Origin: Sporosarcina luteola
GTDB lineage: Bacteria > Bacillota > Bacilli > Bacillales_A > Planococcaceae
Direction of reading: 5' to 3'
Assembly: GCF_023715535.1 (NCBI RefSeq)
Contig: NZ_JAMBOI010000002.1
Location: 372,001 to 436,000, forward strand
Length of the DNA: 64,000 nucleotides
Both the position numbers and the translations under genes were made by a program. The stretch's first letter is position 1. Each line of letters begins with the position of its first letter. Shown here in pieces: positions 39,795-48,761 of the stretch. Under the pieces are notes generated by a model. The model was given only the letters and a program-made list of their open reading frames with translations. It was not told the DNA's origin and did no database searches.

Positions 39795-40575
39795 ATTTAT
39801 TCTCCATGCCATCTCTAATAATTTGCATCGCATTTTTCTCGAGTCTAGAAATTTGGGCTTGGGAAATGCCTAGTTCTTTTGCAATTTCGGTTTGTGTCTG
39901 CCCTAAGTAGAATCGCTTGGAAAGAATGAGCTGCTGCCTTTCCGTCATGCCCGACACAGTCTCCTTCACCGACACGTACGTCAACCAACGTTCTTCCGAC
40001 ACCTTCTTATCCTGCAATTGATCCATAATATAAACCGGATCTCCACCGTCACCATTCATCGGTTCATGAAGGGACATCGGATCTTGTATTGCATCCAATG
40101 CAAATAAAATATCATCTTCGGGAATGCCCGTCGCTTCTGCAAGATCCGATATTCTAGGTTCCTTCTGATGATCATTCACAAATTGTTCCTTTGCCCTAAT
40201 TGCTTTATAAGCTATATCCCTGAGCGATCTGGATACCCTAATAGCATGATGGTCTCTCAAATGTCTTTTGATCTCACCGATGATCATCGGGACGGCATAT
40301 GTTGAAAACCGGACATTATGTTTCAAATCAAAATTGTCAATGGATTTCAATAATCCGATGCAACCAACCTGGAATAGATCGTCTGCTTGCTCCCCCCTAT
40401 AAGCAAACCTCTGAACAAGACTTAAAACTAACCGCAAATTTCCGATTACAAGCTCTTCTCTTGCCGATTCGTCACCACTTTGAAGCCGGATAAACGTTTC
40501 TTTCATCACTTCATTCGTCAGTAAGGGCAAATTGGACGTATCGATACCACAGATTTCAACTCTTGTACGCATCAT
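39793..40575 (-). CDS. sigG: Sporulation sigma factor SigG
   Basis: Late forespore-specific RNA polymerase sigma factor. The 260-residue product begins MMRTRVEICGIDTSNLPLL, matching the SigG-specific N-terminus, then region 2 (DDLFQVGCIGLLKSIDNFDL, RFSTYAVPMIIGEIKRHLRD), region 3, and region 4 with TEIAKELGISQAQISRLEK. The start at 40575 (or ATG 40572) follows GGAGGAAAAGCG; the open frame to 40665 is not used. It lies 93 bases after sigE, as in all sporeformers, with a candidate sigma-F promoter between. Confidence 0.97.
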   Translation of the reverse strand: MMRTRVEICGIDTSNLPLLTNEVMKETFIRLQSGDESAREELVIGNLRLVLSLVQRFAYRGEQADDLFQVGCIGLLKSIDNFDLKHNVRFSTYAVPMIIGEIKRHLRDHHAIRVSRSLRDIAYKAIRAKEQFVNDHQKEPRISDLAEATGIPEDDILFALDAIQDPMSLHEPMNGDGGDPVYIMDQLQDKKVSEERWLTYVSVKETVSGMTERQQLILSKRFYLGQTQTEIAKELGISQAQISRLEKNAMQIIRDGMENK

Positions 40576-40613
40576 TCGCTTTTCCTCCGCATTCTGTAGA
40601 TGACTGTAAAAAA

Positions 40614-40642
40614 TAGTTTGTCCTCTGTTTTGCGGAATATGC
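40614..40642 (-). promoter_or_regulatory. Possible sigma-F promoter of sigG
   Basis: Minus-strand GCATA (40642-40638) fits the sigma-F -35 (GYWTA) and GGACAAACTA (40623-40614) fits the -10 (GGNRANANTW) with one mismatch. The 14-base spacer is about two shorter than usual. Location is right, since sigG is transcribed by sigma-F in the forespore of B. subtilis. Confidence 0.35.
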
Positions 40643-40668
40643 GAAATCCAATTCGCCAATTTCAACCA

Positions 40669-41382
40669 TCAGGCAATAGGGTGATTCAGTCTGTCACGTA
40701 GATCCGAGATGATTTTCTTTTCAAGACGGGATATATATGATTGGGAAATGCCAAGTAGTTCTGCAACTTCCTTTTGCGTCATTTCGAGTCTTCCTGTCAA
40801 CCCGAAACGGCATTCCATTATATATTTCTCCCGTTCATCCAAAGTGCTGATCGCCTCAATCATATGTTGCCGTTCTAATTTTTTTTCAACGTCGTCGATG
40901 ATAATATGCTCATCTGTCCCCAGAATATCAGATAACAAAAGCTCATTTCCATCCGCATCGGAATTTAACGGTTCATCAAATGAAATTTCCGACCGGGTTC
41001 TGTTCGTTTTTCTTAAATGCATAAGAATTTCATTTTCAATGCATCTTGAAGCATATGTCGCCAGTTTAATATTGCGATCGCTCTTAAATGTTTCGATCGC
41101 TTTTATAAGTCCGATTGTCCCGATGCTAATTAAATCTTCAATATGTGTATTCGTGTTATCAAAACGACGGGCAATGTAAACAACAAGCCTAAGGTTCTTT
41201 TCAATGAGTGTATCCCTGGCATCCATGTCCCCTTCCATGAAAGCCCGGATCGCAACTGCCTCTTCATCCCGTGTTAATGGCTTTGGAAGCGATTCATGGC
41301 CACCGATGTAATACGTACCGCTTTTTTTTCTTGTGAAGAAGCTCTTGACAATCGCCAACCATTTTTTAAGTCCCTGCAACAT
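40669..41382 (-). CDS. sigE: Sporulation sigma factor SigE precursor
   Basis: Mother-cell sigma factor made as inactive pro-sigma-E. The 237-residue product has an N-terminal pro-sequence of about 25 basic and hydrophobic residues before YYIGG ([20 protein letters not shown]), removed by SpoIIGA, then region 2 ([45 protein letters not shown]) and region 4 ([18 protein letters not shown]). The start overlaps spoIIGA by 17 bases, so protease and substrate are coupled. Confidence 0.97.
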   Translation of the reverse strand: MLQGLKKWLAIVKSFFTRKKSGTYYIGGHESLPKPLTRDEEAVAIRAFMEGDMDARDTLIEKNLRLVVYIARRFDNTNTHIEDLISIGTIGLIKAIETFKSDRNIKLATYASRCIENEILMHLRKTNRTRSEISFDEPLNSDADGNELLLSDILGTDEHIIIDDVEKKLERQHMIEAISTLDEREKYIMECRFGLTGRLEMTQKEVAELLGISQSYISRLEKKIISDLRDRLNHPIA

Positions 41383-42226
41383 GACTCGTTCCCCTTTCGG
41401 TTGTAATGGATTCCAATGCCGAGGCGTGCATAATGGCTCCTGCCCCTTCCGGATACCGGTTATCCTGCTTGGTAAAGACGATATAGCCTACTGGCAGCTC
41501 ACTCCCTTCTCCGACGATCCATCTGTCGAACTTAAAACCGACCGCCCAGGAAGCACCTTGGACAGTTTGGAGACGAATCAATCGCAAACTTTTTTGGAAA
41601 CGTTTCGGGAAAGTTGAAAGTTGGGGCATTTCTTCAGTTTTCCATGTAAGCAACGGTTCTTTCAACTCCTCTGGCATAAAGCGTTCCACGGATTTGAATG
41701 AAACAAAATGCACCGGATCACCTGTGAGTGGTTCCGTACACCGATTGCCGGTATCGATGAAACTTGGAATTGAAATCGTTTCGTTCCAAATGGACAACAC
41801 CGACTCGACAGAATAGGAGGACAGTTGGCGGGCCACTCTAACATCCAACCATTTGGTCTTAAATAAATACAGGAAAACATAAGCTAACAGTGCACTAATG
41901 AAAACCGTTGATTTCGAATCCGAAAACATGAACTTATCCGTGAAAACCGTGAGCGCCCCACCCGCAAAAAGCGCACCAATCAGTACGATGACTGCTGGGT
42001 TGCCGATGGAGCTAATTGATATCCCGAATGCACAGACAATCATTACACCGAAAGCCACGAAGATGGCAATCCAGGAATCAGGGAAAACCACAACAGGCAA
42101 TGCGCCAGCCAATGAAGCGAGCACTAAACGTGGCCTAGTAGCTTGTGCCTTGACCATTCGGTTCGCAAAGGACAAAATCGCATAATTGAAGACCATGTTA
42201 ATGCCGATAATGAGTTCTCCATACAT
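41366..42226 (-). CDS. spoIIGA: Pro-sigma-E processing protease SpoIIGA
   Basis: Septal membrane protease that cleaves pro-sigma-E after a forespore signal (SpoIIR). The 286-residue product has about five N-terminal membrane helices (residues 5-150) and a C-terminal aspartic-protease-like domain with [17 protein letters not shown], the DTG catalytic motif. The ATG at 42226 ([16 protein letters not shown]) follows AAGGAGGG; the frame to 42286 is not supported. A Spo0A box lies upstream. Confidence 0.95.
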   Translation of the reverse strand: MYGELIIGINMVFNYAILSFANRMVKAQATRPRLVLASLAGALPVVVFPDSWIAIFVAFGVMIVCAFGISISSIGNPAVIVLIGALFAGGALTVFTDKFMFSDSKSTVFISALLAYVFLYLFKTKWLDVRVARQLSSYSVESVLSIWNETISIPSFIDTGNRCTEPLTGDPVHFVSFKSVERFMPEELKEPLLTWKTEEMPQLSTFPKRFQKSLRLIRLQTVQGASWAVGFKFDRWIVGEGSELPVGYIVFTKQDNRYPEGAGAIMHASALESITTERGTSHVAGT

Positions 42227-42275
42227 CAGCCTGCCCTCCTTGTACGTAAGGATAACATCTCGTGACCGCAATGTT

Positions 42276-42313
42276 TGTCGGAACAAGGGATAATTTATAG
42301 TAAATATTCGACA
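42276..42313 (-). promoter_or_regulatory. Spo0A-box region of the spoIIG promoter
   Basis: Minus-strand TGTCGAA (42313-42307) is a perfect 0A box. A second near-box (TGTCGGA on the plus strand, 42276-42282) lies 25 bases further on. Between them is a TATAAA -10-like box (42300-42293 region). In B. subtilis the spoIIG operon is directly activated by Spo0A~P from this position; exact promoter elements are uncertain here. Confidence 0.6.
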
Positions 42314-42367
42314 TGAATAGCGGATGTGTGAGGCTTACGTTGTGTTGCAGCGGACTGCCAAAATAAA

Positions 42368-42409
42368 AAAGCTCTCCAGCATGTCCCAATTGGACTGCCG
42401 GAGAGCTTC
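42368..42409 (-). terminator. Rho-independent terminator after ftsZ
   Basis: AGCTCTCCGGCAGTCC pairs with GGACATGCTGGAGAGCT on the minus strand with a short AATTG-type loop, followed by TTTTTTATTTTGG. It starts about 12 bases after the ftsZ stop and ends the dcw transcript before spoIIGA. Confidence 0.9.
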
Positions 42410-42418
42410 TATTATTTA

Positions 42419-43585
42419 TTATCTTCTGCGATTGCGTAAGAATGTCGGAATGTCCAACGCGTCATCTTGCTGATGGCCTTGCTGCTGTCTTGCCGGCTCA
42501 GGCTGTTGGAAATGCTGTTGCGGTTCTTCTCGTCGCGTATGTGATGGTTGTTGCATAGATTGAGGTTCACGTTCACGTTGACGTGCTGCACCGAATCCTG
42601 GGCTTCTTGAAGGCTTTGATGGACTCAATTGCTCTTCACTGAAACCTGTCGCGATGACTGTAACGAGAATTTCATCCTTCAAGCCATCATTGATGACAGA
42701 TCCGAAAATCATATTCACATCTTCATCGGAAGCGGAAGCTACAATATCTGCTGCTTCTTGAACTTCAAACAAGCTTAGGTTAGACCCGCCTGTAATATTC
42801 ATTAAGACACCTTTAGCTCCGTCAATCGAAGTTTCGAGAAGTGGGCTTGAAATGGCTTTCTTCGCAGCTTCTGCAGCGCGGTTTTCACCTGTTGACATAC
42901 CGATTCCCATAAGTGCAGAACCTTTATTGGACATGATCGTTTTCACGTCTGCAAAGTCCAAGTTGATAAGTCCAGGTACAGCGATCAAGTCTGAAATCCC
43001 TTGTACCCCTTGACGTAATACATTGTCAGCTTCACGGAATGCTTCAAGCATCGGCGTATTTTTATCGACAATCTCCAACAATTTATCGTTTGGAATGACG
43101 ATCAGCGTGTCTACCGATTCTTTCATCGCCGCGATTCCACCGATAGCTTGCGTTTGGCGTTTTCTTCCTTCGAAAGTGAATGGACGTGTAACAACACCTA
43201 CCGTGAGCGCTCCAAGATCCTTTGCCACTTGAGCGATCACTGGTGCAGCACCTGTTCCTGTACCTCCACCCATACCGGCAGTTACGAACACCATATCAGC
43301 GCCGCGAAGCGCCTCTTCTATTTGTTCACGGCTTTCTTCAGCCGCTTTTTTCCCTACATCAGGATTTGCCCCCGCACCAAGTCCGCGGGTCAATTTGGCT
43401 CCAATTTGCAATTTCACTCCAGCTTCGGATAAATTAAGCGCCTGCGCATCCGTATTCACTGCAATGAATTCAACACCTTGCACTCCATGTTCAATCATGC
43501 GATTAACCGCGTTATTTCCGCCTCCACCGACTCCAATCACCTTAATGACTGCGAGTGCATCGACATTTGTATCAAAATCCAGCAT
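42419..43585 (-). CDS. ftsZ: Cell-division protein FtsZ
   Basis: Tubulin-like GTPase that forms the Z ring. The 388-residue protein has [13 protein letters not shown], the tubulin signature GGGTGTG at residues 106-112, and the [12 protein letters not shown]7-loop region. A glutamine-rich disordered linker (about 320-372) leads to the conserved C-terminal peptide [11 protein letters not shown] that binds FtsA, SepF and other partners. It follows ftsA by 41 bases. Confidence 0.98.
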   Translation of the reverse strand: MLDFDTNVDALAVIKVIGVGGGGNNAVNRMIEHGVQGVEFIAVNTDAQALNLSEAGVKLQIGAKLTRGLGAGANPDVGKKAAEESREQIEEALRGADMVFVTAGMGGGTGTGAAPVIAQVAKDLGALTVGVVTRPFTFEGRKRQTQAIGGIAAMKESVDTLIVIPNDKLLEIVDKNTPMLEAFREADNVLRQGVQGISDLIAVPGLINLDFADVKTIMSNKGSALMGIGMSTGENRAAEAAKKAISSPLLETSIDGAKGVLMNITGGSNLSLFEVQEAADIVASASDEDVNMIFGSVINDGLKDEILVTVIATGFSEEQLSPSKPSRSPGFGAARQREREPQSMQQPSHTRREEPQQHFQQPEPARQQQGHQQDDALDIPTFLRNRRR

Positions 43586-43626
43586 GCTCTCTCCTCCTAA
43601 TCCCTATATGACCACATTTAGATCAG

Positions 43627-44910
43627 TCACTCAAAAAATCCATCAAAAAATCTCTTGGTTTTGTTCATGAAGCTTGTCCTTTTCTCTTTTGGTTGGACAG
43701 CGATCTTTTTCTTACTGGAAGATGGGTAATCCATCTCGCTATGTGTGGCAGCAGTTTGCGATTCAGCCGCTATTCCAAAATAGCTATCTTCCATACTAGC
43801 ATAACGGATAAGTCCTACAGCAGTCGAATACATCGGTTCACGAACCCCAATATATTCAGGAGTATGGATTCGTACCCTCGTTCTCAATACATGTCTTGCA
43901 AGTTGCAAAATCCCATCGAGCTTCGTCGTTCCTCCAGTCAAGACGACACCGCCCGGCAAATCATGGATACCCATACGGTACAGCTCTTCAAGAACCAAGT
44001 CGAATAATTCTTCCAATCGGACACCTATGATCTCCGATATGTATCTTTGACTATATTGATCTTTCGAATCGGCACCAATGACAGGGACTTCAAAAAGTTC
44101 ATCATCTGATGCGTCATCGTAAAAGGCATGTCCATATTGATGTTTGATTTTTCTCGCTTGCTCAGTAGGTGTCTTCAGAATGATCGACAGATCCTTTGTA
44201 ATATGGTCCCCACCAACCGGAATGACAGCTGTTGAAATAAAGCGGTTATCGCCAAAGATTGCGATTGTCGTTGAACCTCCGCCGATATCGATAAATGCCG
44301 TGCCATGGTTCATTTCATCTTCTGTCAAGGCAAACTGCCCGGCTGCGAGCGGCTGTAAATAAATTTCACGAATTACGAGGCCTGCCCGCTCGACGCATCG
44401 CAAAATATTGTGAACTAACGTTTTGGAAGTCGTAATAAGAGTACCATCCATTTCAAGACGGACGCCGATCATTCCTCTTGGATCCTTTATTTCATCATAA
44501 TCATCCACAATGAATTGTTTGGGTATGATATTGACGATTTCCCTCTCAGGAGGAACCGACATGACTTGTGCAGATTTCATAACCCGATCAAGGTCGTCAT
44601 CCGTAATTTCCCTGTTCTCCGAATTGACGGCTACAACGCCTTTTACGTCTTGGAGCAGCACGCCATTGGAAGGGATGCCAAGAATGACGTCCCGGATTTG
44701 CATGCCTGTCATTCGTTCAGCCTGCTCCACCGCTTTACGGATGGATTGGACAGTCGCATCGATGTCGATAATCGTCCCTTTACGAATGCCTGCCGATTGG
44801 ACGTTACCTACCCCGATTACATGGAGGGATCCGCCATCCACTTCGCCGATCAGCACTTTGACTGACGAAGATCCTATATCAAGTGATACATAAATTGTAG
44901 ATTGACTCAA
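43627..44910 (-). CDS. ftsA: Cell-division protein FtsA
   Basis: Actin-like ATPase that anchors FtsZ to membrane and recruits later division proteins. The 427-residue product has the phosphate-1 motif [16 protein letters not shown], the SHS2/1C domain, [14 protein letters not shown] as phosphate 2, and [14 protein letters not shown] as the adenosine motif. The last residues ([13 protein letters not shown]) look like the amphipathic membrane-targeting helix. It lies 94 bases after sbp and may have its own promoter. Confidence 0.97.
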   Translation of the reverse strand: MSQSTIYVSLDIGSSSVKVLIGEVDGGSLHVIGVGNVQSAGIRKGTIIDIDATVQSIRKAVEQAERMTGMQIRDVILGIPSNGVLLQDVKGVVAVNSENREITDDDLDRVMKSAQVMSVPPEREIVNIIPKQFIVDDYDEIKDPRGMIGVRLEMDGTLITTSKTLVHNILRCVERAGLVIREIYLQPLAAGQFALTEDEMNHGTAFIDIGGGSTTIAIFGDNRFISTAVIPVGGDHITKDLSIILKTPTEQARKIKHQYGHAFYDDASDDELFEVPVIGADSKDQYSQRYISEIIGVRLEELFDLVLEELYRMGIHDLPGGVVLTGGTTKLDGILQLARHVLRTRVRIHTPEYIGVREPMYSTAVGLIRYASMEDSYFGIAAESQTAATHSEMDYPSSSKKKIAVQPKEKRTSFMNKTKRFFDGFFE

Positions 44911-44944
44911 TTCCCGGCACCTCCCATTACAGTCCTTATCTTAC

Positions 44945-44973
44945 ATTCTATTGTATTAGAGTCGTATTGTCTA
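44945..44973 (-). promoter_or_regulatory. Putative sigma-A promoter of ftsA-ftsZ
   Basis: Minus-strand TAGACA (44973-44968) and TAGAAT (44950-44945) are 17 bases apart in the sbp-ftsA gap; each matches five of six consensus bases. B. subtilis also has separate ftsAZ promoters in this position. Confidence 0.55.
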
Positions 44974-45004
44974 AATATTTTCTCCATCCGACGATCAATT
45001 CCTT

Positions 45005-45382
45005 TCATTCCTGAACTTTTGTTTCAGAAACCTTGCTTCGATCTGACCATTTCGTCAGCAAAATCCTTCGTATGACAGCGATATTCTGGAATAGCCTCAC
45101 TCCGAATGCGAATACGGCAGCCAAATATAAATCCACACCGAGATGCACTCCGAGGAATGCCAAACCGGCCGCAAGTGCGATATTGAAGAAAAACCCGGAA
45201 ATGAACACCTTATCATCATAAATCTGTTGAAGATGAGCACGTATCCCCCCGAAAAGCGTATCTAGTGCAGCTAACACGGCGATGGACAAATAGTTGCTGT
45301 AAATTTGCGGGATCTGTAAATCCGTTAACAGGCCCAGCGAAATTCCTAGAAGTAATCCGAGCAGTGGCAACCACATTGTCAT
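45005..45382 (-). CDS. sbp: Small basic protein Sbp (DUF1290)
   Basis: Membrane protein of 125 residues with four hydrophobic segments (about 3-20, 30-45, 60-80, 84-105) and a charged C-terminus. The GGIRAHLQQIYDDKVFISGFF block is typical of the DUF1290/Sbp family always found between ylxX and ftsA. No molecular function is established. The ATG overlaps the ylxX stop as ATGA. Confidence 0.92.
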   Translation of the reverse strand: MTMWLPLLGLLLGISLGLLTDLQIPQIYSNYLSIAVLAALDTLFGGIRAHLQQIYDDKVFISGFFFNIALAAGLAFLGVHLGVDLYLAAVFAFGVRLFQNIAVIRRILLTKWSDRSKVSETKVQE

Positions 45383-46098
45383 TCCCCTTTCGGAAGTTCT
45401 TTCAAATAAAGATTTTTGAATTTGTCGGGATATCCCCGGATAGTAATGTCCCTTTCCGGTTGATGGATTTCCAACACGAGATTATCAAGATAAAAATCGT
45501 CATGGATGGATGATGCTAACAAATAATTATAAAGCTTTTCGCTATCGGACATCGTAGGAGAAATGATCTTTATCGTAAAGGGCGGGGTCGAGACATTCAA
45601 CCCATTTACAGTGGTCGCGCCATTGATGACCCGAATCGAGCTCATCATCGTATATCGCTTACCGTCTACTTCCATATGGATACCCTTAAATCGGTTCACC
45701 TCGTTGACGAAACGGGTCAGTAGATCGGATGAAATACTCGTGATTGGTATTCCATATGCTACGCTCTCTACAGAGGGGCGAACTTCGATCGTAAAGCCGG
45801 GACCCGAAATATCTGTTGTACCCGCTTTTTTATGCAGCTTGTCCACTGTATCCTTCAAAGCCTGTCCCGTGCTAGATTCACTTAACGTCCTATATGAGGA
45901 GATTGTTCTATCCAAATCACGGATTTCAGTAAGAAGCTCTGAATGGATTTTCTTTTCTTCCGCCAACTCCTGGCGAATTGCCCAAATATCCCTCGTATCA
46001 CGTTCCTTAGGATGTTCCATCGTATTATATTGGACAGCAATCATAAACCCGATTAGCAGGAGGACAATTGTGAATTTCCAATTGATAGCTTTTTTCAA
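45379..46098 (-). CDS. ylxX: DUF881 protein YlxX
   Basis: Secreted or membrane-anchored DUF881 protein of unknown function, conserved beside divIB and sbp. One N-terminal membrane helix (about 8-26, FTIVLLLIGFMIAVQY) precedes a short coiled-coil and the DUF881 domain (GPGFTIEVRPS, INGATTVNGLNVSTPPFTIKI). The frame is open to an ATG at 46128, but TTG at 46098 is seven bases from GGAGG and gives 239 residues. It is the second of two tandem DUF881 genes. Confidence 0.87.
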   Translation of the reverse strand: MKKAINWKFTIVLLLIGFMIAVQYNTMEHPKERDTRDIWAIRQELAEEKKIHSELLTEIRDLDRTISSYRTLSESSTGQALKDTVDKLHKKAGTTDISGPGFTIEVRPSVESVAYGIPITSISSDLLTRFVNEVNRFKGIHMEVDGKRYTMMSSIRVINGATTVNGLNVSTPPFTIKIISPTMSDSEKLYNYLLASSIHDDFYLDNLVLEIHQPERDITIRGYPDKFKNLYLKELPKGE

Positions 46099-46124
46099 CG
46101 AACACCCTCCCTCTACCTGTTTAC

Positions 46125-46850
46125 TCATGCCTCATCCCGTAAAGCGGGAAGCTTGATGTCTTTCATCTGCTCCAATGTAACGACTATATTGTCATACACC
46201 AATCCATCAATCACTCCACCACCCAAATTCAAAGCCGCCGACAAGATTTCAGAATCGCCTACAGCTTCAATGACGAAGGGAGCCGGAAGCGTCCTGCCGT
46301 CAATCGTGATAACTGGCCCTGTGCATTTGATATATGAATTGGCTGAAATACGCTGTCCATTAATAGCAATCCCTTGAGCACCAGAAATCTTCAATTCATT
46401 TACAACACGGAGCACATGGCTTTCATGGACGATGTAATCATTGGGATTCTGTTCGACAGGATCATAATCGCCGTCCTTTAATGTAATACGCACTCCCGGA
46501 CCGGAAGCCGGAATGACGCCTAGAAGCAACCGTAGATCTTTTGCTTCCTCAACGAGCACGGTATGGTTGTCTTCATTCTCTGAAAAGGATTGCTCAAAGT
46601 CCCGGATTTCATCTTGCTTCGCATTTATCTCATCCGCAAGTTCCTTATTCCGCTCCTTTTGAACGATCAACTCTTCCCGATACTGCTCTTCCTGTTGAAA
46701 TGCAGGGGATTGGGCGGATTGGCCGCTATCCTTCCCTAATGTACGATAGGAGAATGCGAAGATGAAACCGAGTATGAGAAAGACGAAAGAGTATAATATG
46801 TATCTTCCTCTAGTTTTGTAATCCTCACTCATTTTCTTCGCCAACTTCAT
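46125..46850 (-). CDS. ylxW: DUF881 protein YlxW
   Basis: Paralog of the downstream YlxX: an N-terminal membrane helix (about 16-36, YILYSFVFLILGFIFAFSY), a coiled-coil segment (about 50-85), and a DUF881 domain (SGPGVRITLKDGDYDP, ISGAQGIAINGQRIS, LGGGVIDGLVYDN). The ATG at 46850 follows AAGGGGAAGG; a GTG one codon earlier or an ATG at 46832 are alternatives. The start lies inside the divIB 3' end. Role unknown; position suggests division or envelope work. Confidence 0.87.
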   Translation of the reverse strand: MKLAKKMSEDYKTRGRYILYSFVFLILGFIFAFSYRTLGKDSGQSAQSPAFQQEEQYREELIVQKERNKELADEINAKQDEIRDFEQSFSENEDNHTVLVEEAKDLRLLLGVIPASGPGVRITLKDGDYDPVEQNPNDYIVHESHVLRVVNELKISGAQGIAINGQRISANSYIKCTGPVITIDGRTLPAPFVIEAVGDSEILSAALNLGGGVIDGLVYDNIVVTLEQMKDIKLPALRDEA

Positions 46851-47619
46851 CACCTTCCCCTTCTTCTACACCATCATTTCCGTAAACTTTACTGAATGGT
46901 GTAAAGAAAATGCCGACCTCCATATTGACAATCCCTTTTTCAAGCCCTCCCAGTTGGGAAATGATATCCGGATAATATTCCATCTTCTCCGCAAACGTCT
47001 GAAGAATGGCATGAACTTCATATCCATCATCCATATACGCAACAATTGTATCAGGATTCTCCTCTGTCCCAGTATAGATGATTTCGGAAATCAATTGGAG
47101 AACATTTTTATCCATTTTCAGCAATTGATTTGTCAGTCTTTTTCGAAGTTCAGGGTTGTCCACATGGTTCAAAATCGGCACGTTCGGATAATTACCATCA
47201 CTTGGGAAAAGCGCGCCGTTTTCGAGCAATAGACTATATTCCCCTGCACTCTCCATATAAGCGACGGTTTTCCATTCTTCAATTGAAATATCGATATCCC
47301 TCATCCATTTTCTTGTGACGGCAACACTACTGACGCCTTCCAGTTTTGAAAGTTCTTCTTCTACGTCTTTCGCTTTAAATCCCCAAAATGAAGTCCCTTC
47401 TAAAATCCCGCTTTTTTCATAATAATAGTGGGCATTTTGCAGGGCTGCCCCTTTAATTCTTACTTCCCCAACCTTACTAAGTGGAGATTGGAAGTATAAA
47501 AGTATAAGAAGGGCGATACAGAAAACGGCAATGATGAATAAAAACTTCTTATTCGTCTTTCTTCTCCGTTTTTCCCTCATGGAAGGAATGCGCTCTTCGA
47601 TGTCTATCACTTTATCCAT
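46825..47619 (-). CDS. divIB: Cell-division protein DivIB (FtsQ)
   Basis: Bitopic divisome protein that forms a complex with FtsL and DivIC. The 264-residue product has a basic cytosolic region (about 1-25, MREKRRRKTNKK), one membrane helix (about 26-43), a POTRA domain (VGEVRIKGAALQNAHYY to SIEEWKTVAYME) and the beta domain, ending in an acidic tail. The ATG at 47619 after AAGGGGGGGCGG is chosen over a TTG at 47637. It follows spoVE directly; murG and murB, found here in B. subtilis, are absent. Confidence 0.94.
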   Translation of the reverse strand: MDKVIDIEERIPSMREKRRRKTNKKFLFIIAVFCIALLILLYFQSPLSKVGEVRIKGAALQNAHYYYEKSGILEGTSFWGFKAKDVEEELSKLEGVSSVAVTRKWMRDIDISIEEWKTVAYMESAGEYSLLLENGALFPSDGNYPNVPILNHVDNPELRKRLTNQLLKMDKNVLQLISEIIYTGTEENPDTIVAYMDDGYEVHAILQTFAEKMEYYPDIISQLGGLEKGIVNMEVGIFFTPFSKVYGNDGVEEGEGDEVGEENE

Positions 47620-47633
47620 GTTCCGCCCCCCCT

Positions 47634-48725
47634 TCAACTTCGTTGTTTATAAAAAGCGAAATGTAAAATGGTCCCCGCCGCCATCCATGTCGTCAGTAAT
47701 GATGAGCCGCCATAACTGATGAACGGCAATGTCACACCTGTGACCGGCAGCAATCCTGAGACGACCCCGACATTCAGGAATGTTTGAAAGATGATCATCG
47801 AAGCCATGCCTGCGGTCATTAAAAATGATTTATAATCATGCGTCCGAATTGCAATTCCAAATGCGGATAAAAGGAGTATGGAGAAGAGGACGAGAATGAA
47901 TGTCGCTCCGATAAACCCTGTCTCTTCTGCAATGATTGAAAAGATGAAGTCATTTTGCGGCTCGGGTAAATACAAATATTTCTGCCTGCTGTTTCCATAG
48001 CCATGTCCGAACAATCCTCCCGGTGCAATCGCGAACAACGACTGAATTCCTTGAAAACCTGCTCCGAGCGGATCGTTCCAAGGATCGATATACGATTTTA
48101 TACGCTCCAATCGATAAGGTGCAGCTGCAATTAGAGCAACGAACGCCCCGATACCTGCAAAGCCGAGTATACCGAAAAACGACAGCGGATATCCCGCCAA
48201 AAACAGAATGACGAACGCCGAGACAATCATGATCACTGCAGAACCCAAATCAGGCTGAAGCATGATTAAAGCGGCCGGCAGTAAAATGAGAACAAAATGG
48301 CTTAGTCTGAACGGCCTCTTCCCAGCAGACTGTTTCATATTGCAAGCAAGCTTTCCAATGAGTGCCACTTTAACGAATTCCGCAGGCTGGATGCTGAACG
48401 GACCGAGGGCAATCCAGCTCTGGGATCCATTCCTTACTGCACCGATGCCCGGAATCATAACTGCAACTAACAAGAGGATCGTTATGTAATAAAAGGCGGT
48501 CCAGAAAGACTCACTGGATGTCCATGGTCCTTTCATCAACATAAATGCTACAACTAAAGACACTGCCATGTAAATCCCTTGCTTAACGATGAAGGGGGAT
48601 GAATCTGCATAGTGCACTTGCCCCCAATATGAGCCTGCCGAATGGACAAAAACCAATCCTATCAATGACAACGATACTGCCGAAATGACGAAGGCAGCTT
48701 TTAATTTCCGATCCAGTGAACGCAT
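47634..48725 (-). CDS. spoVE: SEDS peptidoglycan polymerase SpoVE/FtsW
   Basis: Lipid-II polymerase of the SEDS family with ten membrane helices. The 363-residue protein has RNGSQSWIALGPFSIQPAEFVK, QPDLGSAVI, the NPWNDPLGAGFQGIQSL loop, LPEPQNDFIFSIIAEETGF and the C-terminal PVTGVTLPFISYGGSS. By position after murD it corresponds to SpoVE, the spore-cortex enzyme partnered with SpoVD; vegetative FtsW is very similar and cannot be excluded. The ATG at 48725 directly follows GGAAGG, so the start is less sure than the rest. Confidence 0.9.
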   Translation of the reverse strand: MRSLDRKLKAAFVISAVSLSLIGLVFVHSAGSYWGQVHYADSSPFIVKQGIYMAVSLVVAFMLMKGPWTSSESFWTAFYYITILLLVAVMIPGIGAVRNGSQSWIALGPFSIQPAEFVKVALIGKLACNMKQSAGKRPFRLSHFVLILLPAALIMLQPDLGSAVIMIVSAFVILFLAGYPLSFFGILGFAGIGAFVALIAAAPYRLERIKSYIDPWNDPLGAGFQGIQSLFAIAPGGLFGHGYGNSRQKYLYLPEPQNDFIFSIIAEETGFIGATFILVLFSILLLSAFGIAIRTHDYKSFLMTAGMASMIIFQTFLNVGVVSGLLPVTGVTLPFISYGGSSLLTTWMAAGTILHFAFYKQRS

Positions 48726-48761
48726 CCTTCCGTCTTATTGGTCAAATGTTGAACGGCTGAC

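Noticed and set aside
40709..41179. 156-codon plus-strand frame opposite sigE
   Set aside because: Serine-rich translation typical of an antisense frame; sigE itself is certain.
42198..42389. 63-codon frame upstream of spoIIGA
   Set aside because: Overlaps the Spo0A-box promoter region and the ftsZ terminator; no homology seen.
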